A DNA stretch of 64,000 bases from Arenibacter sp. F26102 (lineage in GTDB: Bacteria; Bacteroidota; Bacteroidia; Flavobacteriales; Flavobacteriaceae): assembly GCF_023015865.1 (NCBI RefSeq), contig NZ_JALKBC010000006.1, positions 124,001 through 188,000 of the forward strand, read 5' to 3'. Numbering within the stretch: position 1 is the first letter of the stretch; each line of letters begins with the position of its first letter. The notes beneath the pieces are model-generated. The model ran no database searches and was not told the origin of the DNA. It saw nothing but the letters and a program-made list of their open reading frames with translations. Positions 16,311 through 25,152 of the stretch are shown piece by piece. The position numbers were made by a program, and so were the translations under genes.

Positions 16311-19154
16311 TTAGTATATAAATTGAAATTCTGGCGAAATGAACATCGACCAAAAAAGATCTTGCAATGCCTCTTCCTTTGAACCGGTCTGCAGTGCATT
16401 GAGCATTATACCCCTTTCCTTATCCGTTGGGTTTCTACCCAATGTTTTTCGGTATAGGTTTAGCACTATTTGTTCATCCTTATCTCCATACTTCTTCAGC
16501 CATGTCTCTGCCCCTTCCTTAAGTACGCCATTAAAATACTCCCCATTGGTCAACTCCAGAGCCTGTAATAAGGTAGCCTGCTCATCTCGTGTGGTTGCTA
16601 CATTTTCCCTAGTAGGCCTACCCATAACCTTCATAAATGGATGTTGCTTTACAAGGCTGGCCCTAGCAAATTCCCGTTCCGTATTTTCAAAAGTGAAATT
16701 CACCAACTTGTCCCAGTTACTTGACCCATAATTACGGACTCCTTGCCAACTACCATCATCAAATATTACGCTTACCCATTCGCCTTCCGGTTGTTTATCA
16801 GTGCTTTTCCATTTATCATTGGAGGTAACCAGCATTCCAGTTCCATCTTCAAATTGGATTTTCATGGTGAACAGGATACCCGCTGGATTGGCAATGCTTC
16901 CCTCATTATTTCCTTCTAGAGCTAATATATTTTCACCTTCAATAAGCTTATCCCCGACCTCTAACCTATCCACTTTTCTCCAATCCGTTCCCTCCGATAT
17001 TATTTTACCATTTAGATACAATGTATAGGAATGATCAACGGAAATAAGTGCCTCTGCGGCCTGAATTTTTTTCCCCTTTAAATTGAAGCCATGTCTAAAA
17101 TATCTCGTCCCTGGCTCGGGCAGTACATCACGATCAAACTTAACTTCCCTATGCCAAACCCTATTATAGGGCAAACCTTCGTTATTGGGGTCATATGCCG
17201 CTGCATAATACATGGGGGCAACCACCTGGCTAACGGCATCCGAAAATTGCTCTGCACTTAATCGCCTTAGGATTGGTCCCTTAAATACATAACCTTTTTT
17301 TAAATCCTCCTGATCCTCCAAACGGGTAGACTCCAATTGGTAAGCCTTGGAGGTCATTATCATTTTCAGTAAATATTTTATATCATAACCAGAGTCCACA
17401 AAATTGGTGGCCAACCAATCCAACAAATCGGAATTCCAAGGTTCATTGTCCATTTCGTCTACGGGCTCAATGATTCCCCGTCCCATAAACCTTTTCCAAA
17501 ATCTATTTGTGATGGTTCTGTACAGCCTACCATTCTCGGGCTTAACCATGACCTCTGAAAGCAATAGCAATCGTTCCTTTACACTTTCCGCCTCTACAGA
17601 GCCTAGTTCCGGATATAGAAAATTTACCTCGGCCATTTTCCCAATTGGCATATCACATCTATTTAATTCCATAATGGAATCTGCAAAAATAGAGGCAAAA
17701 CCATAGGATTGCTCCAAAGTAAGATTGCTTACAAAACTGTTATGGCAGGATGCGCACTTTACATTGACTCCCATTAAAGATTGACCAATATTTTGGGCAG
17801 CCTGCATCTCGGTTCGTTGACTGGCATTGACCAAACCCCGCCATTTAATCCCATTGATAAACCCCTCCGATTCTTCACTTGGATTTATCAATTCCTTGAC
17901 CATTATATTATAGGGTTTGTTATCCATTAGAGAATGGTACAACCAATCTGTAATCTGTTTACGTCCGCCAGTTATAAAACCGGGACCACTATAATCATTT
18001 CTGAGTATATCATTCCAAAAACTCAACCAATGCTGGGTGTAATTATGCTTATCTCCCAACAATTCATCTATAAGTTTTTCTCTCTTCCCCTTATCGCCGC
18101 TATTTACAAATTGATCTATTTTAGCTGGCTCGGGAAGCAGACCAAGAATATCAAGTGAGGCACGTCTAATAAATGTTCTGTCATCCACCTCCTTGGGCCA
18201 TTTCAATCTCTTTTCCTTAAAATAGACATCCATAAACTTATCTATGGGATGTTTTTCATTACTAGTCTTGGGAAGATCGGGCATTGACAAGGCCAACTCG
18301 GCTTCGGGAAAAATCTTAAGCGCCCCATCGGACCATTTTGCCCCTTTTTTAATCCATAATTCGATCAATTTTATTTCATTGCTCTTCAAAACCTTTCCCT
18401 TCTTGGGCATTACTTCATCATGATCCGGCGGAAGACTTATTCTTCGGAACATCTCACTCTCCTCCGGCCTACCTTCTACAATGATTGGGCCCGACTTTCC
18501 TCCTTGGTAAACCCCGCGTTTATTGTCCAGTACCAGTTCCCCTTTTTGTTTATTTTCACTGTGGCATTGATAACAATTATGTGCTATAATTGCCCTTACA
18601 CCCAGATTAAGATCTTCTTGTTGAGCTTCGGACAGTGAATCCAACCCATTTAATTCCGCCAAAAGTACCGTGGCTTTTCCATCGTCATAAGAATCTTGAT
18701 TATGAGGCAAGACGCTGGTTAAATAATCTTCCCCATGGGTAAGACTCGCCCCCAAATGACCAGCAACAACCAGCAACAATACGGTTGCGACAAGACCAAA
18801 ACGATAATAGCCATAATGTTCAAGCTTTCCATTTAATGTATTTCGCAACAAGAACCAGGTAATAGTGGCAAAAACTGCTGTTGCAATCCCCACATTCTGA
18901 TGAAACTGGACCAAATCACCAACATAATCGTCATGGGTACGAAGCAACCAGCCCAAAACTGCAGATAGTACCGCAGACGCAGCTCCCAAAGCGACCATCC
19001 AATTAATACCTTCCCTAAGGCTTTGCCTTCTTCCCCCAAGTGTCAAAAATTCTAAAAAAATTGCCACCACCAACAAGCCTATCGGAAAATGTACTACCAT
19101 AGGATGAAAGCGTCCTAACAACTGAAATATCCAGTCCCACGAATTACTGTCCAT
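16311..19154 (-). CDS. Membrane-anchored cytochrome-like DUF1549/DUF1553 protein
   Basis: A 947-aa multi-domain protein. Residues 1-160 hold about four membrane helices of DUF2231 type (FHPMVVHFPIGLLVVAIF). A planctomycete-type cytochrome c domain follows, with a CYQCH heme site (Cys194, Cys197, His198). Next comes a DUF1549 domain (TFIRRASLDILGLLPEPAKI) containing the second CxxCH motif CASCH (Cys467, Cys470, His471). A beta-rich carbohydrate-binding-like insert follows (FRHGFNLKGKKIQAAEALIS). The C-terminus is DUF1553 (LRRLSAEQFSDAVSQV, LYRKTLGRNPTDKERG). A periplasmic redox partner of the DUF1501 protein is inferred from the operon. Substrate unknown. Confidence 0.9.
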   Translation of the reverse strand: MDSNSWDWIFQLLGRFHPMVVHFPIGLLVVAIFLEFLTLGGRRQSLREGINWMVALGAASAVLSAVLGWLLRTHDDYVGDLVQFHQNVGIATAVFATITWFLLRNTLNGKLEHYGYYRFGLVATVLLLVVAGHLGASLTHGEDYLTSVLPHNQDSYDDGKATVLLAELNGLDSLSEAQQEDLNLGVRAIIAHNCYQCHSENKQKGELVLDNKRGVYQGGKSGPIIVEGRPEESEMFRRISLPPDHDEVMPKKGKVLKSNEIKLIELWIKKGAKWSDGALKIFPEAELALSMPDLPKTSNEKHPIDKFMDVYFKEKRLKWPKEVDDRTFIRRASLDILGLLPEPAKIDQFVNSGDKGKREKLIDELLGDKHNYTQHWLSFWNDILRNDYSGPGFITGGRKQITDWLYHSLMDNKPYNIMVKELINPSEESEGFINGIKWRGLVNASQRTEMQAAQNIGQSLMGVNVKCASCHNSFVSNLTLEQSYGFASIFADSIMELNRCDMPIGKMAEVNFLYPELGSVEAESVKERLLLLSEVMVKPENGRLYRTITNRFWKRFMGRGIIEPVDEMDNEPWNSDLLDWLATNFVDSGYDIKYLLKMIMTSKAYQLESTRLEDQEDLKKGYVFKGPILRRLSAEQFSDAVSQVVAPMYYAAAYDPNNEGLPYNRVWHREVKFDRDVLPEPGTRYFRHGFNLKGKKIQAAEALISVDHSYTLYLNGKIISEGTDWRKVDRLEVGDKLIEGENILALEGNNEGSIANPAGILFTMKIQFEDGTGMLVTSNDKWKSTDKQPEGEWVSVIFDDGSWQGVRNYGSSNWDKLVNFTFENTEREFARASLVKQHPFMKVMGRPTRENVATTRDEQATLLQALELTNGEYFNGVLKEGAETWLKKYGDKDEQIVLNLYRKTLGRNPTDKERGIMLNALQTGSKEEALQDLFWSMFISPEFQFIY

Positions 19155-19328
19155 AACTGCAATTTAATGTTTTTTTTGTACGCTAACATTATCAAAATGT
19201 GAGGCATACTATATGGGACATTAGGCAACCGCTGTCAACGATTATGTTTTGAAGTAGTAATCGGCATTAAAAATGGCATATCCTGTCCGCACCAATTACC
19301 CCCAAATCTAATCGACCTCCTCGGATAC

Positions 19329-19353
19329 AAAAAAAGCAACCCCTTAAGGTTGC
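19329..19353 (-). terminator. Rho-independent terminator of the 94-aa gene
   Basis: On the minus strand the stem GGTTGC/GCAACC, with a short AT-rich loop, is followed by a run of seven T. It lies about 80 nt beyond the stop of the 94-aa membrane-protein gene and separates it from the DUF1549/DUF1501 operon. Confidence 0.65.
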
Positions 19354-19434
19354 CTTTACCAATTATCCCATTCCTTGAGCCATAACAATGTCCCAATTAT
19401 AAATATTACATGGAACCTAATTACGTTGTTAATT

Positions 19435-19719
19435 CTATTTTTTCGCTTTTTTCATACTATCAACTTCCTTCCTAAACCTCAATATCATGAGACTATCCAA
19501 TTGCCCGCCAATACTGTCCCTCATGGAAGACCAATTCTGGGAATTCATATCACCGGCATACCGCATTATCTTGTTAAATCTAGCCACATTAAACCGATTC
19601 GCTTTCCAAGCGGCCTCGGTACTTTCCTTATGTTTTAAATCCTGCAAGTAAATACCAACTCCAAAGCCAACTAAGATAATTCCCAGTACCAATAACCACC
19701 GTGCGGTTGTTTTAGACAT
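19435..19719 (-). CDS. Hypothetical single-pass membrane protein, 94 aa
   Basis: One N-terminal membrane helix (WLLVLGIILVGFGVGIYL, about residues 8-25) is followed by a charged, helical C-terminal domain (FRKEVDSMKKAKK). The start is an ATG. It lies upstream of the DUF1549/DUF1501 operon on the same strand, separated by 280 nt that include a terminator, so cotranscription is unlikely. No family is recognised. The helical tail could be periplasmic or cytoplasmic. Confidence 0.55.
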   Translation of the reverse strand: MSKTTARWLLVLGIILVGFGVGIYLQDLKHKESTEAAWKANRFNVARFNKIMRYAGDMNSQNWSSMRDSIGGQLDSLMILRFRKEVDSMKKAKK

Positions 19720-19846
19720 TATTCTGAATTTAGATTAAAACAATAAAATAATTCATAGGACACTATGGTATTTACGTAAAAAATAGTGCCTACGGACTGT
19801 TTTTTAGAAATATTTTACGACCTAAACTCCTTAGCTAGCAGTTAAA

Positions 19847-19942
19847 TTATATAAACTTAGAAATTACCATGAGCAATACAATAACTGCAAAGGCACCACT
19901 AAAAGTCAACACAAGGTCGATAAAAATAAATTTCCTTTTCAT
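19847..19942 (-). CDS. Possible 31-aa membrane peptide
   Basis: A 32-codon frame starting at an ATG encodes MKRKFIFID followed by a hydrophobic helix ending in VIVLLMVISKFI. Basic residues come first and one continuous membrane span follows, with nothing else. Very short frames of this kind arise by chance in AT-rich DNA, so this is a candidate only. Confidence 0.3.
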   Translation of the reverse strand: MKRKFIFIDLVLTFSGAFAVIVLLMVISKFI

Positions 19943-20624
19943 TACTTTAATTTAATATTAATTGTTTTCCTCTGCGATCCATCACCATAAGGTCGGAAAG
20001 CCTAAAAGTTTGATTGGGTTCTTCCTAGGTTTAAATTCTAAATGTGCTTATTTCAAGACATCTTACTAATTCTAAAGTTAGTCTGGAATGATTGAATATA
20101 AAAATATCAACGTTCAACGCTTAAAAACCTTGGATAAAATGTAGAATTACCTCACCACCCACTAATAATCAATGTAATTTGGTACCATTAGAAAATGAAG
20201 GTCGACTTTGTTTTTTTAGAGAAAATTGTTTCGAACTTTAATATTGAGGCAATTGACTAATCATCATAAGGAAGTGCAAATTTTAGAAAACTACTAACCA
20301 CTTAGATCTTGTAAGAGACCAAATATATGTAAGTACTGAAATGGCGCGAATGTTCTCCTTATAGATCATGGCCAATGTCCAAAATCTGATTGACTATTAA
20401 TTAAACAAATTGTTCTAAATTTCCGTACCCAAGGATTTACCGGTTTTTTCTTAATGTTTTACCATTTTTCAAACATCTTATTCTAATATATTTGATAGTA
20501 AATTTTTATATAATGTAAGTAAAGTGTTTCGGAATAAAAAGTTAGAAAAACTAGTAAGTAGCAGAAATCTTGCATCTAGAGTTGTTGGATGCACCAGTTT
20601 AGGTAAAAAAGTAAACCCGATTAA
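19943..20624. other. Noncoding AT-rich interval upstream of the esterase gene
   Basis: About 680 bp with no credible coding frame on either strand and no tRNA-like fold. I see no promoter with both TTG and TAnnTTTG at acceptable spacing. It may hold the control region of the plus-strand esterase gene that begins at its right end, or the remains of deleted genes. Confidence 0.4.
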
Positions 20625-22676
20625 ATGAAAAGGCAATCTATTATTATCCTTCTGTCCACATTTTGTTCAATGTTGACCTTCCCTCAATCTTTTGAGCTTA
20701 CGGTTGATGCGAACTTTGATCAACCAAATAACATTCGTCAACATTTGTGTAAGATGGCCAGTAATATTACCCGTAATTTCCTAAAAGATATTAAAAATTT
20801 GGAGGACTGGGAGGCTGTTCGCGAGGAACGGCACCAACAATTTCTTGAAATGTTGGGGCTACAGGGAAAGCCCCTTAAAGGACAAAGAGCTCCCCTAAAT
20901 GTCACCAAAACAGGTAGCATTCAAAAAAAGGGATACCGTATCGAAAAGCTATATTACGAATCTTTGCCCGGGCTTTATGTGCCTGCCAACCTCTATATTC
21001 CCGATGGAATCAAAACACCAGTGCCCGCGATCTTGTACGTTAGTGGCCATGCCCATTCCCAAAAATACAACTATCAAGCACATGCCAAGAATTTCGCCCA
21101 AAACGGCTTTGTGTGCCTAATTATCGAAACCATTCAACGAGGAGAAGTAAAAGGAGAGCATTTAGGGCAAGAATCCAATGGATGGTTCCATTGGTACAGT
21201 AGAGGCTACAATCCTGCCGGAGTGGAGGTATGGAATGGAATACGAGGCTTAGTTCTTTTGTCCGCAATGCCAGAAGTAGATATAAATAATCTTGGCGTAA
21301 CCGGCATTTCTGGTGGCGGTTCCCAAAGCTGGTATCTGCCGGTGGCCGATTCAAGAATCAAGGCAGCAGCTGCTGTAGCTGGCGCAGGTTCGTTGGAAGG
21401 TCAAATAGTACAAAAAACAATCGATGACCATTGCGACTGTATGATGCCGATCAATACCTATGGTATCGACTTTACCGACATCGGTGCATTGATCGCGCCA
21501 CGACCATTTATGATTGCACAACCAAATCGCGATCTATATTATTCCATTGAAGCAGTCCATACGCTGTACAATAAGATAAAACCCATCTATTCCTTCTACG
21601 GAAAACCAGATAATTTGACCATGAAAGATGCTACTGGAGGGCACAGCTATGGGTCGAAGGAAGAACTGCGCCCAGAAATTCTATCGTTCTTTTTAAAGGC
21701 GTTAAAGGGTAAAAATATACCACCGGATAAATTGGGGAAAATTGACACATCGTTGGAACTGTCGGAGGAAGAATTAAAAGTCTATATAAATGGCGTACCT
21801 AGTGACGACAGAACGAAATATATTCAGGATTCGTTCGTAGACTTGGCCACAGCGCCAGAAATTAAAACGGTAGAACAACTTAATTCCTATAGAAACGAGG
21901 TAAAGGCTTTTTTGAAAGAAAAAACGTTTGGTGCATTTCCCGACGAACCCGGACCGTTGGACATGCGATTGGATTTCATATCATCGAGCAAATCGGGAAA
22001 TGAAAGAAAAGACTACAGCTTTGTTTCAGAGGAAGGATGGCGATTGAAGGTTTCAATGCAATTAGGGCAGCCGACTGATAAGGATCAACCGCTTCTTTTG
22101 GTTTTGAAAAACCCCAATGAGGAACGTTATGAATCGGACGCTTTGGTCAGTGGTCTGAGAGGGAAAGTAATCATTGCCTATTTTGAGGCACGTGGAATCG
22201 GCGATACCGGTTGGTCCGCATCACAACAATGGCATATCCGGAGGGCAGCAGCCTGGACGGGAAGAACCATCGCCTCCATGCGTGTCTATGATGTACTACG
22301 CTGTTTGGAAGCCTTGCGGAGCATCCCAGGTGTGGATACCGACAACATTAGCATTCTAGCACAGGGCGAAATGGCGGCCATAGCCCCTTATGCAACTCTA
22401 TTGGATGGCAATGTAAAAACCCTACTACTGAAAGATCCGCCTGCGACCCAAAATGCACCAAGTGACCCAACGGGTAAAGGCGAGGCCATTGAAATGCTGA
22501 ATTGTTTGAGAGTAACCGATCTACCGCAAGTGGCAGGTTTGCATTATCCCAATGAACTCCTTATTATGGGCAATGAGCCAAAAACATATGAGTGGACCCA
22601 AGACCTTTATGAAAATTTGGATAGGCCTGATGGCTACAAAAAAGTTCAAAAAGCATCACAGTGGCTGGATGATTAA
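20625..22676 (+). CDS. Secreted alpha/beta-hydrolase, acetyl-xylan-esterase-like, two lobes
   Basis: A 683-aa exported hydrolase with an N-terminal signal peptide (SIIILLSTFCSMLTFPQS). The first half is a complete alpha/beta-hydrolase domain: strand and oxyanion segment PAILYVSGHAHSQ, nucleophile motif TGISGGGSQSW, an acid-loop region APRPFMIAQPNRDLYY, and a C-terminal catalytic His in GGHSYG. Beyond about residue 380 a second, hydrolase-like lobe lacks an evident GxSxG (LLLVLKNPN, VIIAYFEARGIGDTGW, ISILAQGEMAAIAPYA) and may be structural or bind ligand. A role in deacylating polysaccharide is inferred from the family (AXE1/CE7-like). It appears monocistronic. Confidence 0.75.
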   Translation: MKRQSIIILLSTFCSMLTFPQSFELTVDANFDQPNNIRQHLCKMASNITRNFLKDIKNLEDWEAVREERHQQFLEMLGLQGKPLKGQRAPLNVTKTGSIQKKGYRIEKLYYESLPGLYVPANLYIPDGIKTPVPAILYVSGHAHSQKYNYQAHAKNFAQNGFVCLIIETIQRGEVKGEHLGQESNGWFHWYSRGYNPAGVEVWNGIRGLVLLSAMPEVDINNLGVTGISGGGSQSWYLPVADSRIKAAAAVAGAGSLEGQIVQKTIDDHCDCMMPINTYGIDFTDIGALIAPRPFMIAQPNRDLYYSIEAVHTLYNKIKPIYSFYGKPDNLTMKDATGGHSYGSKEELRPEILSFFLKALKGKNIPPDKLGKIDTSLELSEEELKVYINGVPSDDRTKYIQDSFVDLATAPEIKTVEQLNSYRNEVKAFLKEKTFGAFPDEPGPLDMRLDFISSSKSGNERKDYSFVSEEGWRLKVSMQLGQPTDKDQPLLLVLKNPNEERYESDALVSGLRGKVIIAYFEARGIGDTGWSASQQWHIRRAAAWTGRTIASMRVYDVLRCLEALRSIPGVDTDNISILAQGEMAAIAPYATLLDGNVKTLLLKDPPATQNAPSDPTGKGEAIEMLNCLRVTDLPQVAGLHYPNELLIMGNEPKTYEWTQDLYENLDRPDGYKKVQKASQWLDD

Positions 22677-22846
22677 TTTTAGGAATACATTCCACAGACA
22701 TTTTAAAAAATGAATTCAAATAACTAACCAGTCCCTTAAATAAGACCTACTAACTAATAGAAGTTACCCTTATGGATGAAAAACCGTAACCGTTAACGGT
22801 AAATAATGGAGCCCTTGATATTATGTCATGGAACACAAATAAGACA

Positions 22847-24436
22847 TTACTTCATTATTCTTGTCAATTGAAAATATCTCTGATAGTTTTCTGGGATGTC
22901 CGCAATATCCAATAGGCAACCTTCCTCCATATAAGGATAAATTTCATCATATGTCTTTACAATGTACATGCCCACCCTCTTGCTGATATGTTCGCGCCTT
23001 AAATCTGCAGGACCATCCAATCCGGCTGCTGCAATCAATTCCAAAAAACTATGGATAGTGGCTTCGTGGTAATTTTTCGCCCTTGGTGCTTTGTCGTCCA
23101 CCACTAGACCTTTAACAAGCGACCTGTTCTGTGTGGCAATCCCCGTAGGGCAAGTATTCATGTTGCATTGCAAGGCCTGGATACACCCGATGGACAACAT
23201 CATGGCACGGGCACTGTTGCAACCATCGGCTCCCAGTGCCAATGCCCGTGCCATATGAAATCCGGTTATGATTTTTCCTGCCACGATTACTTTTATATCC
23301 TTTTTCAATCCGAAACCTACCAAGGTATCGTGTACAAAAATCAACCCTTCGCGCAATGGCATGCCCATCGTATTCGAAAATTCCACCGGAGCGGCTCCAG
23401 TGCCGCCTTCTCCGCCATCAACAGTAATAAAATCGGGAGTTATGCCTGTAAAGATCATGGCCTCGCAGAAATCCATAAATTCCTGTTTCCTACCAATGCA
23501 CAACTTGAACCCGATCGGTTTTCCATCGGACAGGTCGCGCAGTTTTTTAATAAAATACATGAATTGAATAGGGTCCTCAAAAGCCGAATGTGATGGAGGG
23601 GAATGAACGGCAATGCCAGGTTTGATATGCCTGATCTTTGCGATTTCCTCTGTATTCTTTATGGCAGGCAATATTCCCCCATGACCGGGTTTTGCCCCTT
23701 GCGACAGTTTAATCTCTATCATTTTTACCGATGGTCGCAGGGCATTTTCACGAAACGTTCTTTCATTAAAAGTGCCATCATCGTTTCTACAGCCGAAATA
23801 CCCGGTACCAATCTGCCAAATAAGGTCGCCCCCGTATTTCAGATGATGATCGCTGATACCCCCTTCGCCAGTGTTGTGAGCAAAATTCCCCATTTTGGCA
23901 CCCTTATTTAAGGCCATAACGGCATTGTTGCTCAAAGAGCCGAAACTCATGGCCGAAATATTCAATAGACTTGAAGAATAAGGCTGTTTACAATCCTTGC
24001 CTCCAATCAGCAATCTGGGAAACTCCCCAATATTCTTTGGATTGTGCTTTGCGTACATCGAATGTTCCATCCATTCATATCCCGAGTGGTAAAGATCCAT
24101 CTGCGTACCAAAAGGTTCGGTATCTGTCTCGCCCTTCGCCCTTCGGTAGATCACTGACCTTAAAATACGGTTCAACGGCCTTCCCTCTGTATCCGTCTCA
24201 ACAAAATATTGCATTATCTCCGGCCTTATGGATTCCAATACATAACGAAACCGACCAATCAACGGAAAGTTGCGTCTTATTGTATGTCGTTTTTGAAAGA
24301 TATCAAAGACGCCCATCAAAACTAATGGCCCTACCAATATGAAACTCCATAAAATAAGAGGCCGGAAAAGGGCAATGCAGATGATGGTGATGACAACTAC
24401 GGTTGAGATAAGAATAAAACGTTCACGGACTTTCAT
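22847..24436 (-). CDS. FMN-binding glutamate-synthase-family protein (GltB2-like)
   Basis: A 529-aa protein with two N-terminal membrane helices (ILISTVVVITIICIAL and SFILVGPLVLMGVF) ahead of a glutamate-synthase central/FMN TIM barrel. Signatures are ISAMSFGSLSNNAVMALNKG, HNTGEGGISDHHL, IKLSQGAKPGHGGILP, FITVDGGEGGTGAAPVEF (FMN phosphate), and the cysteine motif CNMNTCPTGIATQ that supports an iron-sulfur or structural site. There is no amidotransferase domain, so it is the stand-alone type found in many bacteria with unproven substrate. The ATG encoding MKVRERF was chosen; 29 additional in-frame codons upstream look like noncoding sequence. Convergent with the esterase. Confidence 0.88.
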   Translation of the reverse strand: MKVRERFILISTVVVITIICIALFRPLILWSFILVGPLVLMGVFDIFQKRHTIRRNFPLIGRFRYVLESIRPEIMQYFVETDTEGRPLNRILRSVIYRRAKGETDTEPFGTQMDLYHSGYEWMEHSMYAKHNPKNIGEFPRLLIGGKDCKQPYSSSLLNISAMSFGSLSNNAVMALNKGAKMGNFAHNTGEGGISDHHLKYGGDLIWQIGTGYFGCRNDDGTFNERTFRENALRPSVKMIEIKLSQGAKPGHGGILPAIKNTEEIAKIRHIKPGIAVHSPPSHSAFEDPIQFMYFIKKLRDLSDGKPIGFKLCIGRKQEFMDFCEAMIFTGITPDFITVDGGEGGTGAAPVEFSNTMGMPLREGLIFVHDTLVGFGLKKDIKVIVAGKIITGFHMARALALGADGCNSARAMMLSIGCIQALQCNMNTCPTGIATQNRSLVKGLVVDDKAPRAKNYHEATIHSFLELIAAAGLDGPADLRREHISKRVGMYIVKTYDEIYPYMEEGCLLDIADIPENYQRYFQLTRIMK

Positions 24437-25152
24437 AGAATGGCATGTTTGGTTAACAACATAAACAAGAAATAGAACTCTATTGCTGTAAGCTAATATA
24501 TATCGTTTATAATTAGAAATCAAACCTTCTATAAAGACGGATTTGAAGAATAGATAAGCACTTAAACATCAGCATTTTGGTAAATTTAGAGCGAATTTTA
24601 GTAATATGAATCAGTAATTGGCATCAGTTATCAGGGAACATATAAAACAAATATGGCGTTTAATAGATCAGTTAAGTGCGCTTAGAGGAAAATTGATCAT
24701 TTTATGAGCCATATTTAATTATGGTTTAAGTGAAAATAATATTCTTGACTGCCTAAAATATAGCGCAAATTAGATTTTTACAAGATGAAATTTAAAATTA
24801 CCCAAAAATCCCTTTGGAATTTTTTGAGATTGAAACATTTTTTTACCAACTAGGTATGGCCATTTTTACTAGCTGGTATTTCATCCTGGAAGATATGGGT
24901 GAAGGAGGATATCGCAATCCGGCTTGGATCTTGGGAGGAGTTGAAAAAGACGGCCAAATTGAATGGGTGCAACTGGAAGTTTTGCTTTACCACCCCTACT
25001 TTTTACTCCAGGCACGCAGATTTTTCGAAACAATCCACACCTTATTCTTCCAATTATCTTATCGGGGACAAAATCGAAATTTTATTCAATTTTTGGAATA
25101 ATTTGCGTACCTTATGGAAAGGTAATTTGTTTAAAGTCCAAATTGTCCTGCC
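24437..25152. other. Intergenic interval before the CheB-CheR gene
   Basis: About 715 bp. The left 350 bp are very AT-rich without coding signal. Between 24814 and 25150 three overlapping frames stay open for 90-125 codons, but none has a good start, a recognisable motif or family-like composition. They are treated as chance or as a decayed gene. No clear promoter box pair is visible before the CheB-CheR ATG. Confidence 0.4.

Noticed and set aside
22789-22800. Perfect palindrome ACCGTTAACGGT
   Set aside because: Located between convergent genes, short and without a U-tract; no regulatory role can be argued.
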